Shown: piece after piece, positions 51,877 through 60,465 of the stretch
Position numbering within the stretch: position 1 is the stretch's first letter
Layout: each line of letters opens with the position of its first letter
NCBI GenBank assembly: GCA_023414875.1
Contig: JAEZMV010000012.1
Coordinates: 1 to 64,000 of the forward strand
Source: Bacillota bacterium
GTDB taxonomy: Bacteria; Bacillota; Clostridia; Lachnospirales; Lachnospiraceae
DNA length: 64,000 bases
Reading direction: 5' to 3'
Notes under the pieces: model-generated
Database searches by the model: none
Seen by the model: only the letters and a program-made list of their open reading frames with translations
What the model was told of the DNA's origin: nothing
Made by a program: the position numbers and the translations under genes

Positions 51877-54735
51877 TTGTTTGACGTATTTCTGGACTAT
51901 GTAAAAAAGCTATTTAAATCAAGGTTATTTCCTATAACACTCATATACCTAGCTTTATTTGCAATTGTAATACAGCGTTTATTTGTATTACAGATTGTAA
52001 AGGGTCCAACAATAGTTGAAAAAAACGAGCTTAAAATAACCAAAAACCGCGAAATTAAAAGTACCCGCGGTAATATCTATGACTGTAACGGAAAGCTTTT
52101 AGCATCCAATGTTTTAACTTATTCAGTAACAATAGAAGATAGTTCAAAAGTTGAATCAAATGAACAGAAAAATGAAATCATACATCAATTAATTACAATT
52201 ATTGAAAATAACGGCGATACCTTAGATAATGAATTTTATATCAAAGAAAACAAAGACGGGGAACTTGAATTTACAATTGAAGGCACCGCCTTAGATCGAT
52301 TCAAAAAAAATGTATACGCATTTGTTTTAGATGATAATGGTGAACTTAAGGAAGAACAGAAGAATGCCACCGCTGAGCAGGTTTATCAGTTTTTAAAAGA
52401 AGGAACAGGTAATGCCTATACTCATATGTTTGATATTTCGGATGAATATACCGTAGAAGAAGCTTTGAAAATCATGAGTGTTCGTTATGCTTTATTTCTA
52501 AATTATCCGAAGTATCTACAGGTTACAGTTGCCTCCAAAATCAGTGACAGAACCATCGCAGCGGTAGAAGAAAGCAGTGCTGATTTAATAGGTGTTGAGG
52601 TTCAACAGCAAACTCATCGTGTATATTATGACAGTCTGTACTTTGCACATATTCTCGGATATACGGGTTTAATCAGTGCAGAAGAACTGGAAGCAGTGAA
52701 CCTTACGAAACCTGATTATTATAACTCAACCGATATGTATGGCAAAGCTGGAATCGAATATAAATTTGAAGCTGACCTAAGTGGTAAGAAGGGGAGCGAA
52801 ACCGTAAGTGTTAACGGTACCTCCGGTAAAGTAGTGGATGTCCTTGACCGAATCGATCCGGTCGCCGGAAATGATATCTATCTAACCATAGACAGCGATT
52901 TACAACGTACTACTTATCATTTACTTGAAAAGGAATTAGCCAGAATACTTCTTCAGAACATTACATCTGAGCTGGATTACGGAAGTAAGGGTGAAGATGC
53001 CAGTGATATTTTAATCCCGATTTATGAGGTTTATTATGCTTTGATAAATAACAACATCATTGACATCGATCAATTTGATGACAAAGATGCAACAGATTTA
53101 GAAAAGCAGACCTATGAAGAATTTCAATCAACCTTAAATAATGTGTTTGATGATTTAGATACGTTATTAAGTATGGATAATACTACGGTAAATAGTAATG
53201 CCGGAGAGATGACAGAGTACTTGGAGTATTTCTACTCCTCTTTATTGTCGAATGAAATTTTATTAAAAGATAAAATACCTGTGGATGATCCGGTTTTAAT
53301 GGATTATAAAAACAACAAAATCAGTTTAAGCAGTCTCCTTCAGCATGCTCTGGCAAATAACTGGGTGGACTTGACTAAGCTTGGTGATGACGGTGAATAT
53401 TACATCGCAGAAGAGTGGTATAAAAAATTAATCAACACGAATAAAGATATCCTAAAGAAGGATGACAATTTCAATAAAAAAATATATAGAAATTTGGTAT
53501 TTTCGTACAATTTATCGGGAACTGAAATTTGTCTTTTATTATTCGACCAAGGTGTGTTAAAATATAATGAACAGGAAGTAAATTCACTAAAAAACAGCGA
53601 GGTCTCTGCTTATAATTTTATCACAGATAAGATAGCACAGCTTGAAATTACCCCAGCTATGTTAGCTTTAGAACCTTGTAGCGGTTCCGTTGTCATAACA
53701 GATATGGCCGGTGATGTCAAGGCAATGGTGACATACCCAAGCTATGATAATAATTTGTTGGCAAATAAAGTTGATACGGCATATTACAACCGGATACACA
53801 GTGATAAATCACTGCCCTGGTTGAATCGTCCGTTGAATCAAAAAACCGCCCCCGGCTCTACCTTTAAGATGGTAACATCCTTTGCTGCCTTAGAAGAAGG
53901 AGTAACAACACCTGATATTGAGATTAAAGATTTAGGTCTGTTTGATAAAAATGCACGCCCTGCAAAATGCCATGTTTTTCCCAATACTCACGGTTCTGTT
54001 AATATCGTTGATGCACTCAAGGTATCCTGTAATTATTATTTTTATGAAATGGGCTGGCAGCTTAGTTTTGATAGTTCAAAAACTTTCAGCAATCAACAGG
54101 GATTGTCCGTTTTAGAAAAGTATGCAACCCTTTTTGGACTAAATGAAAAATCCGGTATTGAGATAAATGAGGCAAGCCCTCAGATTTCGGATGAAGATCC
54201 TGTTCGTTCGGCCATTGGACAAGGCACGAATGATTATGCTCCTATTCAATTATCGAGATATGTGACTACCTTGGCGAATCATGGTACTTGCTATGATTTG
54301 AAGTTAGTGGATAAAGTAACAGCGAAAGACGGTAAAGTCATTGAAGACTATAGTGCACAGGTAAATCATGACCTAACGCATATCAGTTCAACCACTTGGG
54401 ATGCGGTATTAGAAGGCATGTACTCTGTTGTAAATGCACCGAAAGGTTCTGTATATGCCACCTTTAAGGATTTTGGTGTTACGGTGGCCGGTAAGACCGG
54501 TACCTCCCAGATAAGTAAAGTAAATGCAAATAATGCGTTGTTTGTATCCTATGCTCCTTATGAAGCACCGGAGATTTCTGTAACAGTAGTTATTCCAAAC
54601 GGATACACCTCCCATAATGCAGCAGTCCTGACAAAAGATATCTATTCCTTGTATTTTAAGCTAGATAAGGAGGAGAATTTACTGGAAGGTGAAGTTACCG
54701 TACCAGATACAAATATTGATGCTTATGATGAATAA
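51877..54735 (+). CDS. penicillin-binding protein 2, class B transpeptidase, with a large insert
   Basis: Peptidoglycan transpeptidase of the elongasome, 952 residues versus about 600-720 usually. One helix (about 18-36), a dimerisation domain (KSTRGNIYDCNGKLLASN ... GKAGIEYKFE), then a transpeptidase with catalytic Ser661-x-x-Lys664 in PGSTFK, Ser717-Cys-Asn719 and Lys873-Thr-Gly875 (GKTGTSQ). Between IDSDLQ (338-343) and GSVVITDMAGD (603 on) there is about 250 residues of extra, acidic, mostly helical sequence. TTG start 8 bp after GAGGGGG. Follows mreD and precedes the min genes. Confidence 0.95.
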   Translation: MFDVFLDYVKKLFKSRLFPITLIYLALFAIVIQRLFVLQIVKGPTIVEKNELKITKNREIKSTRGNIYDCNGKLLASNVLTYSVTIEDSSKVESNEQKNEIIHQLITIIENNGDTLDNEFYIKENKDGELEFTIEGTALDRFKKNVYAFVLDDNGELKEEQKNATAEQVYQFLKEGTGNAYTHMFDISDEYTVEEALKIMSVRYALFLNYPKYLQVTVASKISDRTIAAVEESSADLIGVEVQQQTHRVYYDSLYFAHILGYTGLISAEELEAVNLTKPDYYNSTDMYGKAGIEYKFEADLSGKKGSETVSVNGTSGKVVDVLDRIDPVAGNDIYLTIDSDLQRTTYHLLEKELARILLQNITSELDYGSKGEDASDILIPIYEVYYALINNNIIDIDQFDDKDATDLEKQTYEEFQSTLNNVFDDLDTLLSMDNTTVNSNAGEMTEYLEYFYSSLLSNEILLKDKIPVDDPVLMDYKNNKISLSSLLQHALANNWVDLTKLGDDGEYYIAEEWYKKLINTNKDILKKDDNFNKKIYRNLVFSYNLSGTEICLLLFDQGVLKYNEQEVNSLKNSEVSAYNFITDKIAQLEITPAMLALEPCSGSVVITDMAGDVKAMVTYPSYDNNLLANKVDTAYYNRIHSDKSLPWLNRPLNQKTAPGSTFKMVTSFAALEEGVTTPDIEIKDLGLFDKNARPAKCHVFPNTHGSVNIVDALKVSCNYYFYEMGWQLSFDSSKTFSNQQGLSVLEKYATLFGLNEKSGIEINEASPQISDEDPVRSAIGQGTNDYAPIQLSRYVTTLANHGTCYDLKLVDKVTAKDGKVIEDYSAQVNHDLTHISSTTWDAVLEGMYSVVNAPKGSVYATFKDFGVTVAGKTGTSQISKVNANNALFVSYAPYEAPEISVTVVIPNGYTSHNAAVLTKDIYSLYFKLDKEENLLEGEVTVPDTNIDAYDE

Positions 54736-54766
54736 AACACTATAATTACTATGAATTATAGTGTTT
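54735..54766 (+). promoter_or_regulatory. perfect hairpin between PBP2 and minC
   Basis: AAACACTATAATT (54735-54747) pairs exactly with AATTATAGTGTTT (54754-54766). No T-tract follows, so it may attenuate or process the mRNA between the mre and min genes. Confidence 0.5.
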
Positions 54767-54805
54767 GGAATATATCCGGAGGTATAACCGGAAAGGAGTT
54801 TTTCA

Positions 54806-55471
54806 ATGAATAATTCTGTTATAATCAAAGGGAATAAATATGGAATTATAGTTGTCTTAAGCCCTGATGAACCATTTGAGAGCCTAAAACAGCTAGTAGC
54901 TGAGAAATTCAAGGAATCTAGTAAATTCTTTGAGAACGCTAAGATGGCCATCAGCTTTGAAGGTCGGAAGTTAACGAACGAAGAACAAAAGGATATTCTG
55001 GATATAATTAATGCAAATACGGAAATGCATATTGTTTGCGTTATGGAAAATGATCCGGATACAGAAGAGAATATGCGTAAAACTTTGGAACAAAAGCTTT
55101 TAGAGCTTTCGAATAATACAGGGCAGTTCTATAAAGGTATATTACGTTCCGGTGCATCCTTGGAATTTGAGACCAGTGTTATTATTATCGGTGATGTAAA
55201 CCATGGTGCAAGAGTAGTATCCAAAGGTAATATCATAGTTTTAGGCGCGTTAAAGGGTAATGCATTTGCAGGAGCTACCGGTAATACAAACTCCTTTGTT
55301 GTTGCCCTTGATATGAGTCCAACCCAGATCAGGATTGCAGACACCATCGCTAGATCTCCGGATAAGCCTGTAAAAGAAGAAGTAAAGGAAGCAAAAATAG
55401 CTTTTTTAGAAGACGGTAATATCTATATTGAACCGCTGAACAAGAATATACTAAATGATATCAGCCTATAA
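54806..55471 (+). CDS. minC: septum site-determining protein MinC
   Basis: Inhibitor of FtsZ polymerisation recruited by MinD, 221 residues. N-terminal domain (IIKGNKYGIIVVLSPDEPFE) and C-terminal beta-helix domain with FYKGILRSGASLEFETSVIIIGDVNHGARV and GNIIVLGALKGNAFAGATG, ending in ISL. AAAGGAG ribosome binding site 8 bp before the ATG. Confidence 0.96.
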   Translation: MNNSVIIKGNKYGIIVVLSPDEPFESLKQLVAEKFKESSKFFENAKMAISFEGRKLTNEEQKDILDIINANTEMHIVCVMENDPDTEENMRKTLEQKLLELSNNTGQFYKGILRSGASLEFETSVIIIGDVNHGARVVSKGNIIVLGALKGNAFAGATGNTNSFVVALDMSPTQIRIADTIARSPDKPVKEEVKEAKIAFLEDGNIYIEPLNKNILNDISL

Positions 55472-55572
55472 TCGAGGTTAATATAATAAGTACTATGTTA
55501 CAATAATACAATGTTTTATAACAAGCTATTTTATAACGTAAATATTATGAAAGAGAAATCTTTCTAAGTATA

Positions 55573-55626
55573 GGGAGGTTACTTACTCCCAAATTCAAAA
55601 GGAGAAATCCTTTTTAATCAAGGAGG
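55573..55626 (+). promoter_or_regulatory. minD leader with paired Shine-Dalgarno-like hairpins
   Basis: GGGAG (55573-55577) pairs with CTCCC (55586-55590); AAAAGGA-GAAA-TCCTTTT (55597-55614) is a GAAA-capped stem; then AAGGAGG at 55620-55626. This last site is 14 bp from the minD ATG, longer than usual. The layout resembles the repeats before radC. Confidence 0.5.
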
Positions 55627-55640
55627 AAATATTTAAAAAA

Positions 55641-56432
55641 ATGGGTGAAGTAATTGTAGTAACATCAGGAAAAGGAGGCGTTGGTAAGACTACTACAACC
55701 GCAAATGTAGGTACAGGCTTAGCGATGCTAGATAAGAAAGTTGTATTAATTGATACCGATATAGGTTTAAGAAATTTAGACGTAGTTATGGGATTAGAGA
55801 ATCGTATTGTTTATAATTTGGTGGATGTAATTGAGGGCTCCTGCCGAATTCGTAATGCTCTAATTAAGGACAAGCGTTATCCAAATCTCTATTTATTACC
55901 ATCAGCACAGACCAGAGATAAGAATGCTGTAACACCGGAGCAAATGAAGAAACTCGCAGACGAGCTTAGAGATGAATTTGATTACATATTAATGGACTGT
56001 CCGGCTGGAATTGAGCAAGGATTTAAGAATGCAATTGCCGGAGCTGACAGAGCATTAGTTGTTACAACTCCCGAGGTATCCGCAGTAAGAGATGCGGATC
56101 GTATTATTGGCTTATTAGAAGCTAATGAGATCAAACAAACCCACCTGATCGTTAATCGTATCCGTATGGATATGGTAAAACGAGGAGATATGATGTCTAG
56201 TGACGATGTTTGCGAAATACTTGCAGTCGACTTAATTGGCATCGTACCGGATGATGAAAATATTGTTATCTCCACTAACCAAGGTGAACCATTGGTAGGA
56301 TCTGATTCCTTAGCCGGAAAAGCCTATATTAATATTTGTAGGAGAATAATTGGTGAAGAAATACCATTCTTAAATTTAGAAGAAAAGCAAGGTATTTTTG
56401 GGAAACTATTTGGAAAACGAAAGAAAAACTAG
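55641..56432 (+). CDS. minD: septum site-determining protein MinD
   Basis: Membrane-binding ParA-type ATPase that positions MinC, 263 residues. Deviant Walker A GKGGVGKTTTTANVG at 10-24, DTDIGLRNLDVVMG, YILMDCPAGIEQGF, and a C-terminal amphipathic targeting helix near GIFGKLFGKRKK. The start follows GGAGG by 14 bp. Between minC and minE. Confidence 0.97.
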   Translation: MGEVIVVTSGKGGVGKTTTTANVGTGLAMLDKKVVLIDTDIGLRNLDVVMGLENRIVYNLVDVIEGSCRIRNALIKDKRYPNLYLLPSAQTRDKNAVTPEQMKKLADELRDEFDYILMDCPAGIEQGFKNAIAGADRALVVTTPEVSAVRDADRIIGLLEANEIKQTHLIVNRIRMDMVKRGDMMSSDDVCEILAVDLIGIVPDDENIVISTNQGEPLVGSDSLAGKAYINICRRIIGEEIPFLNLEEKQGIFGKLFGKRKKN

Positions 56433-56444
56433 GGAGGGAGCATA

Positions 56445-56720
56445 ATGGGCTTTTCAGATTTTTTTAAGAAAAAGGGAACAGGAAGCATTGCAAAAGACAG
56501 ATTGAAATTAGTCTTGGTATCTGATCGTGCTGGATGCTCACCGGAAGTAATGGAACAAATTAAGAATGATATTATCAAAGTAATATCAAAATATATAGAA
56601 ATAGACTTAGATGGACTTGATATTAAAATTACGCAAATGGATTCAGAATCAAATAATGGTTCCGTACCAGCTTTATTTGCGAATATCCCTATCAAGGATT
56701 TAAAATCCACTAAGAAATAA
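56445..56720 (+). CDS. minE: cell division topological specificity factor MinE
   Basis: Stimulates MinD ATPase and gives the Min system its dynamics, 91 residues. N-terminal membrane-binding start MGFSDFFKKKGTGSIAKDRL, RLKLVLVSDRAGCSPEVMEQIKND-type core and the C-terminal dimer strand. AGGGAGG ribosome binding site. MinE rather than DivIVA is typical of clostridia. Confidence 0.95.
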   Translation: MGFSDFFKKKGTGSIAKDRLKLVLVSDRAGCSPEVMEQIKNDIIKVISKYIEIDLDGLDIKITQMDSESNNGSVPALFANIPIKDLKSTKK

Positions 56721-56733
56721 GGATGTTGACCGA

Positions 56734-57855
56734 ATGTTTAATTTTAAGCAGTATGATTTTAAGCGATATAACATTACCTTGCTCGTTGTAGTCTTTATTC
56801 TTGGACTAATTGGAGCTTTCTTAATCAAACAGGTTCAAAGTTCCGATGAAAACCTATATATGAAGCATTTGATAGGTTTAGTAGGCGGTCTTATCATAGC
56901 TGTAATCGTATCACTGTTTGATTATCATTTTATCGCAAAGTTTTATATCGTACTTTATTTTATCAACTTGGTTTTATTAGTTATGGTTCGTGTTATGGGA
57001 ATAGAGAAAAATCATGCAAAACGCTGGTTAAAAATTGTTATTGAGTTTCAACCCTCAGAGCTGACAAAAATTATATTAATCATTTTTGCAGCCAAATTAT
57101 TTACTATCTTCCGTCAAAAGATAAACAATGGCTTTTTTTTGATTTTTGCAACAATCTCTATTGCTATACCAACTTTTTTAATTATGATTCAAACGAATCT
57201 ATCGACAAGCTTGGTAATAATGTTCATATTTGCAATGATGATTTTTGCTGCAGGACTTAGCTGGAAGATTATACTGCCGTTTCTAGTCATCGGTATTCCC
57301 TGCATTATCGGTCTATTTTGGTATATACAGCAGGATTATCAAGGCCTATTGGAGCCTTATCAGCAGAAAAGAGTTTTATCAATATTAAATCCTGAGGACC
57401 ATCCGGATACGATGTTTCAGCAGGAGAACTCGGTAGCATCAATAGGATCAGGACAATTATACGGCAAAATATTAAGAGATGATTCTACTAACATTAGAAG
57501 TTATGATAGTTTACCAATTTCGGAAAGTGACTTCATTTTTGCTGTTGCCGGTGAAGAATTTGGTTTCTTAGGGAGCTGTATCATTATTGGATTATTTGCA
57601 GTCATAATTTATCTATGTTTAATGACCGCGAAAAAAGCTCCTGATTATATGGGTATGTTAATGGCTGTTGGAATTGCTTCCATGTTTATCTTTCAGGTAT
57701 TTGTTAACATTGGAGTTGCAACCTCGATCTTACCAAATACCGGAATACCTTTACCTTTTTTAAGTTCAGGACTAAGCTCTTTTATTAGTGGAATGTTAGC
57801 GGTTGGAATCATTCTTAACATTAGATTACAGCCTAAAAAAGTTAAAAGATATTGA
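56734..57855 (+). CDS. rodA: rod shape-determining protein RodA (SEDS glycosyltransferase)
   Basis: Peptidoglycan glycosyltransferase of the SEDS family that works with PBP2, 373 residues with about ten membrane helices. Seen: KRWLKIVIEFQPSELTKI, the large extracellular loop with QQKRVLSILNPEDHPDTMFQQ, AVAGEEFGFLGS, and TGIPLPFLSSGLSS. The NHA-KRWL segment and length fit RodA better than FtsW. Weak AAGGA ribosome binding site, 13 bp after minE. Confidence 0.95.
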   Translation: MFNFKQYDFKRYNITLLVVVFILGLIGAFLIKQVQSSDENLYMKHLIGLVGGLIIAVIVSLFDYHFIAKFYIVLYFINLVLLVMVRVMGIEKNHAKRWLKIVIEFQPSELTKIILIIFAAKLFTIFRQKINNGFFLIFATISIAIPTFLIMIQTNLSTSLVIMFIFAMMIFAAGLSWKIILPFLVIGIPCIIGLFWYIQQDYQGLLEPYQQKRVLSILNPEDHPDTMFQQENSVASIGSGQLYGKILRDDSTNIRSYDSLPISESDFIFAVAGEEFGFLGSCIIIGLFAVIIYLCLMTAKKAPDYMGMLMAVGIASMFIFQVFVNIGVATSILPNTGIPLPFLSSGLSSFISGMLAVGIILNIRLQPKKVKRY

Positions 57856-57916
57856 ATTTGTTAATGACAGCATTGATGATATGTACACCGTCGTAGGCGG
57901 TGGAAAGGAGAAAAAT

Positions 57917-58315
57917 ATGAATATTGGAATGATTGCTCATGACGCGAAAAAGAAGCTAATGCAGAATTTTTGCATTGCTTATCGTGGCATTCTTAGCAAA
58001 CATAACCTATATGCTACCGGCACAACCGGACGTCTGATTGAAGAAGTAACCAATCTTAATGTCCATAAGTATTTAGCCGGACATCTAGGCGGTGAACAGC
58101 AACTTGGCTCTCAAATCGAGCATAACCAAATGGATCTAGTGATATTTTTACGTGATCCTTTATCACCGAAGTCTCATGAACCGGACGTAAATAATATCTT
58201 TCAGCTATGTGATAAACATAATATTCCATTAGCTACGAACTTAGCTACAGCCGAACTATTGGTAAAAGCAATAGAACGTGGAGATTTGGATTGGAGGGAG
58301 CTTTTTAAGTCCTAA
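57917..58315 (+). CDS. mgsA: methylglyoxal synthase
   Basis: Converts dihydroxyacetone phosphate to methylglyoxal, relieving phosphate limitation from sugar phosphates. 132 residues. NIGMIAHDAKK, ATGTTGRLIEE (phosphate binding), HLGGEQQLGSQI, and VIFLRDPLSPKSHEPDV with catalytic Asp. AAAGGAGA precedes this ATG; the frame is open further upstream but overlaps rodA and is not conserved. Its place after rodA is seen in related clostridia. Confidence 0.95.
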   Translation: MNIGMIAHDAKKKLMQNFCIAYRGILSKHNLYATGTTGRLIEEVTNLNVHKYLAGHLGGEQQLGSQIEHNQMDLVIFLRDPLSPKSHEPDVNNIFQLCDKHNIPLATNLATAELLVKAIERGDLDWRELFKS

Positions 58316-58380
58316 GCTTAATTATGTTTCGATGCAATAAATTCTGTCATAAGATTTCAAAGACGGGAGATGTATTACGA

Positions 58381-59349
58381 ATGAAAAAAAGCATATTATC
58401 AGTAATAGTCTTTGCATCCATAGTATTAGCGGGATGCGAGAATTCCTCGGATAAATTTTTATCTTATGAAAAAACCATATCTGATTATGGATATTCAATT
58501 GATACACAATTAACGCAAGGTAATTTTTTTGCTGAAGATCTTGCAATTGTTACTAATGAAGAAAATGTCGGTGGGGACGAGCAGCTGACCAGCAGTGCTT
58601 CCCTTCTTGTCAATGTAACGGATAACGAGATTATTTATGCGGATAACGTCTACGATAAACTATATCCTGCAAGTTTAACCAAGTTATTAACTTCTTTAGT
58701 GGTTCTAAAACAAGGTGAATTATCTGATTTAGTAACTGTCAGCTATAATGCTACCCATTTTTCGGAAGGCAATGTTAAATTATGTGGTTTTGAAGAGGGA
58801 GATATCATATCTCTGGAAGCCTTGTTGAACAGTCTTTTGATTTACTCAGGTAATGATGCTGCGGTAGCTGTTGCTGATTATATAAGCGGAAGTGAAGAAG
58901 CCTTTGTTCAAATGATGAATCAAGAAGCGGAAAAGATTGGAGCTGTAAACTCTAATTTTGTAAATCCTCATGGTTTACATGATGATAATCATTATACTAC
59001 CGCCTATGATATGTATCTTATTTTTAATGAATTAATAAAAAATGATACCTTTCTAAGCATCATAAATACGGAAGCTTACACTGCCATTTATAAAGATAAA
59101 AATCAAAATGAAAAAGAAAAGACCTTCTCCTCAACGAATTCCTATTTAATCGGGGATGAGGAGGTTGATCCATCACTTGAAGTGATTGGAGGAAAAACAG
59201 GCACGACCAGGAAAGCCGGTAATTGCCTCATCTTATTATGCAAGGATAGTGCTGGTAAAGAGTATATTGCAATTATTTTAAATGCTTCTGGCAAGGAGCA
59301 GCTATATACTCAGATGTCTCATTTAATATCAAAGATCACATTAAGATAA
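58381..59349 (+). CDS. D-alanyl-D-alanine carboxypeptidase, lipoprotein
   Basis: Class C low-molecular-weight penicillin-binding protein (S11 peptidase) trimming stem peptides, 322 residues. Lipobox LAGC with Cys19 after a short signal MKKSILSVIVFAS, so it is membrane-anchored by lipid. Active site Ser98-Leu-Thr-Lys101 (PASLTK), Ser156-Gly-Asn158 (YSGND) and Lys272-Thr-Gly (GGKTGTT). It lacks the C-terminal beta-rich domain and membrane helix of larger DacA proteins. GGGAG ribosome binding site. Follows mgsA at the end of the shape/division cluster. Confidence 0.92.
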   Translation: MKKSILSVIVFASIVLAGCENSSDKFLSYEKTISDYGYSIDTQLTQGNFFAEDLAIVTNEENVGGDEQLTSSASLLVNVTDNEIIYADNVYDKLYPASLTKLLTSLVVLKQGELSDLVTVSYNATHFSEGNVKLCGFEEGDIISLEALLNSLLIYSGNDAAVAVADYISGSEEAFVQMMNQEAEKIGAVNSNFVNPHGLHDDNHYTTAYDMYLIFNELIKNDTFLSIINTEAYTAIYKDKNQNEKEKTFSSTNSYLIGDEEVDPSLEVIGGKTGTTRKAGNCLILLCKDSAGKEYIAIILNASGKEQLYTQMSHLISKITLR

Positions 59350-59514
59350 CATTAAATTACTATTAAATATACTTCAGATTGGATTTTGTAGTTGTTTTTC
59401 CCGTATAATTGTACTATAATTATTTTATAAATTTTGATTTGTAAGTTATAATGTACAATTTAAATTTTGGCACCGCACATCTTACGTTGCGCCCACCATA
59501 AGGAGGAGATTACA

Positions 59515-59934
59515 ATGATACAGATTATTTCAGGTGAAAAAGGTAAGGGTAAAACCAAGATCCTTATCGAAAAAGCGAACACCGAAGTGAGAACTGCAAA
59601 AGGAAGCATTGTTTATCTTGACAAAAGCAACAAACATATGTATGAACTTAGCAATAAAATAAGGTTAGAAAATGTAAAAGATTATTTTATTGAAAATCAA
59701 AGTGAGTTTATTGGTTTTATCTGTGGTATTATATCAGGAGACCACGATTTACAAGCAATTTATCTGGATAGTTTCCTCAAAATAGCTTTTGTAAATGAAG
59801 AAAACATAGAAACTATATTCTCTAAATTAGAGAAAATATCAGAACAGTTTCATGTAGATTTTATCCTAAGTATTTCTATGAATCAGAACCTGCTACCTGA
59901 AATATTGAAAAAGAATGTAATTGTATCTTTATAA
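59515..59934 (+). CDS. small P-loop protein of unknown function
   Basis: Cytoplasmic protein of 139 residues with a Walker A motif GEKGKGKTK at 7-15 right after a first strand MIQIISG. A possible Walker B-like acidic strand follows at about 80 (AIYLDSFLKIAF). No other family motif recognised; a short twitching-motility-PilT-like annotation is sometimes given to such proteins but is not justified by motif. AAGGAGGA ribosome binding site 7 bp before the ATG. It stands alone between the carboxypeptidase and a terminator. Confidence 0.75.
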   Translation: MIQIISGEKGKGKTKILIEKANTEVRTAKGSIVYLDKSNKHMYELSNKIRLENVKDYFIENQSEFIGFICGIISGDHDLQAIYLDSFLKIAFVNEENIETIFSKLEKISEQFHVDFILSISMNQNLLPEILKKNVIVSL

Positions 59935-59955
59935 AAGATATTTAATCTAAGATAA

Positions 59956-59990
59956 AGGAGCGTTCGTTTAAACGACGCTCCTATTTTTTT
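59956..59990 (+). terminator. terminator of the small P-loop gene
   Basis: AGGAGCGT pairs with ACGCTCCT, with the palindrome CGTTTAAACG in the loop, followed by a T-run. Confidence 0.9.
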
Positions 59991-60014
59991 ACCTATTTTT
60001 AACTTATTTGTATC

Positions 60015-60212
60015 TTATTCATTTCTTAATCTTCCGAAGAAGCTTAATGCATATAGACCTGAAACACCTACAAGTGCATAAATAATTCTGGATATTAAGG
60101 TCATATCACCAAAAATAGCTTGGACTAAATCAAAACTGAAAAATCCGATTAATCCCCAATTAATTGCACCGATTACCACTAATATAAGTGCGATATAATC
60201 TAATGTTTTCAT
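60015..60212 (-). CDS. DUF378 family small membrane protein (YuzA-like)
   Basis: Protein of 65 residues with two membrane helices, recognised by LDYIALILVVIGAINWGLIG and the second helix IYALVGVSGLYAL, as in the DUF378/YuzA family. Function unknown. AGGAGG ribosome binding site on the minus strand. One of only three minus-strand genes here; convergent with the small P-loop gene. Confidence 0.88.
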   Translation of the reverse strand: MKTLDYIALILVVIGAINWGLIGFFSFDLVQAIFGDMTLISRIIYALVGVSGLYALSFFGRLRNE

Positions 60213-60405
60213 AGTAAACCTCCTTCATGCAGAATATTTCTTTGAAATACTCCTAATATTTTATGTCGGAAAATCACATATAATATTAAGAGAAGTTCTC
60301 TTTTAATAGAGTAACCATTTAAAATAAATTTATTCATGTACGATTTTGGTGCAAAAAGTGAATCAATAACTTGTTCCTTTCATTATAAGTAATTAAAAAT
60401 AAGGG

Positions 60406-60434
60406 TTTAAAAATTCTTAAAAAGTAAGTATAAT
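60406..60434 (+). promoter_or_regulatory. possible promoter of the HlyD-like gene
   Basis: TATAAT at 60429-60434 with TTTAAA at 60406-60411 (17-bp spacer). The -10 is perfect, the -35 poor. It lies 32 bp before the start codon. Confidence 0.45.
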
Positions 60435-60465
60435 ATATAGGTATACCGAAATAGGAGGTAAAGGC

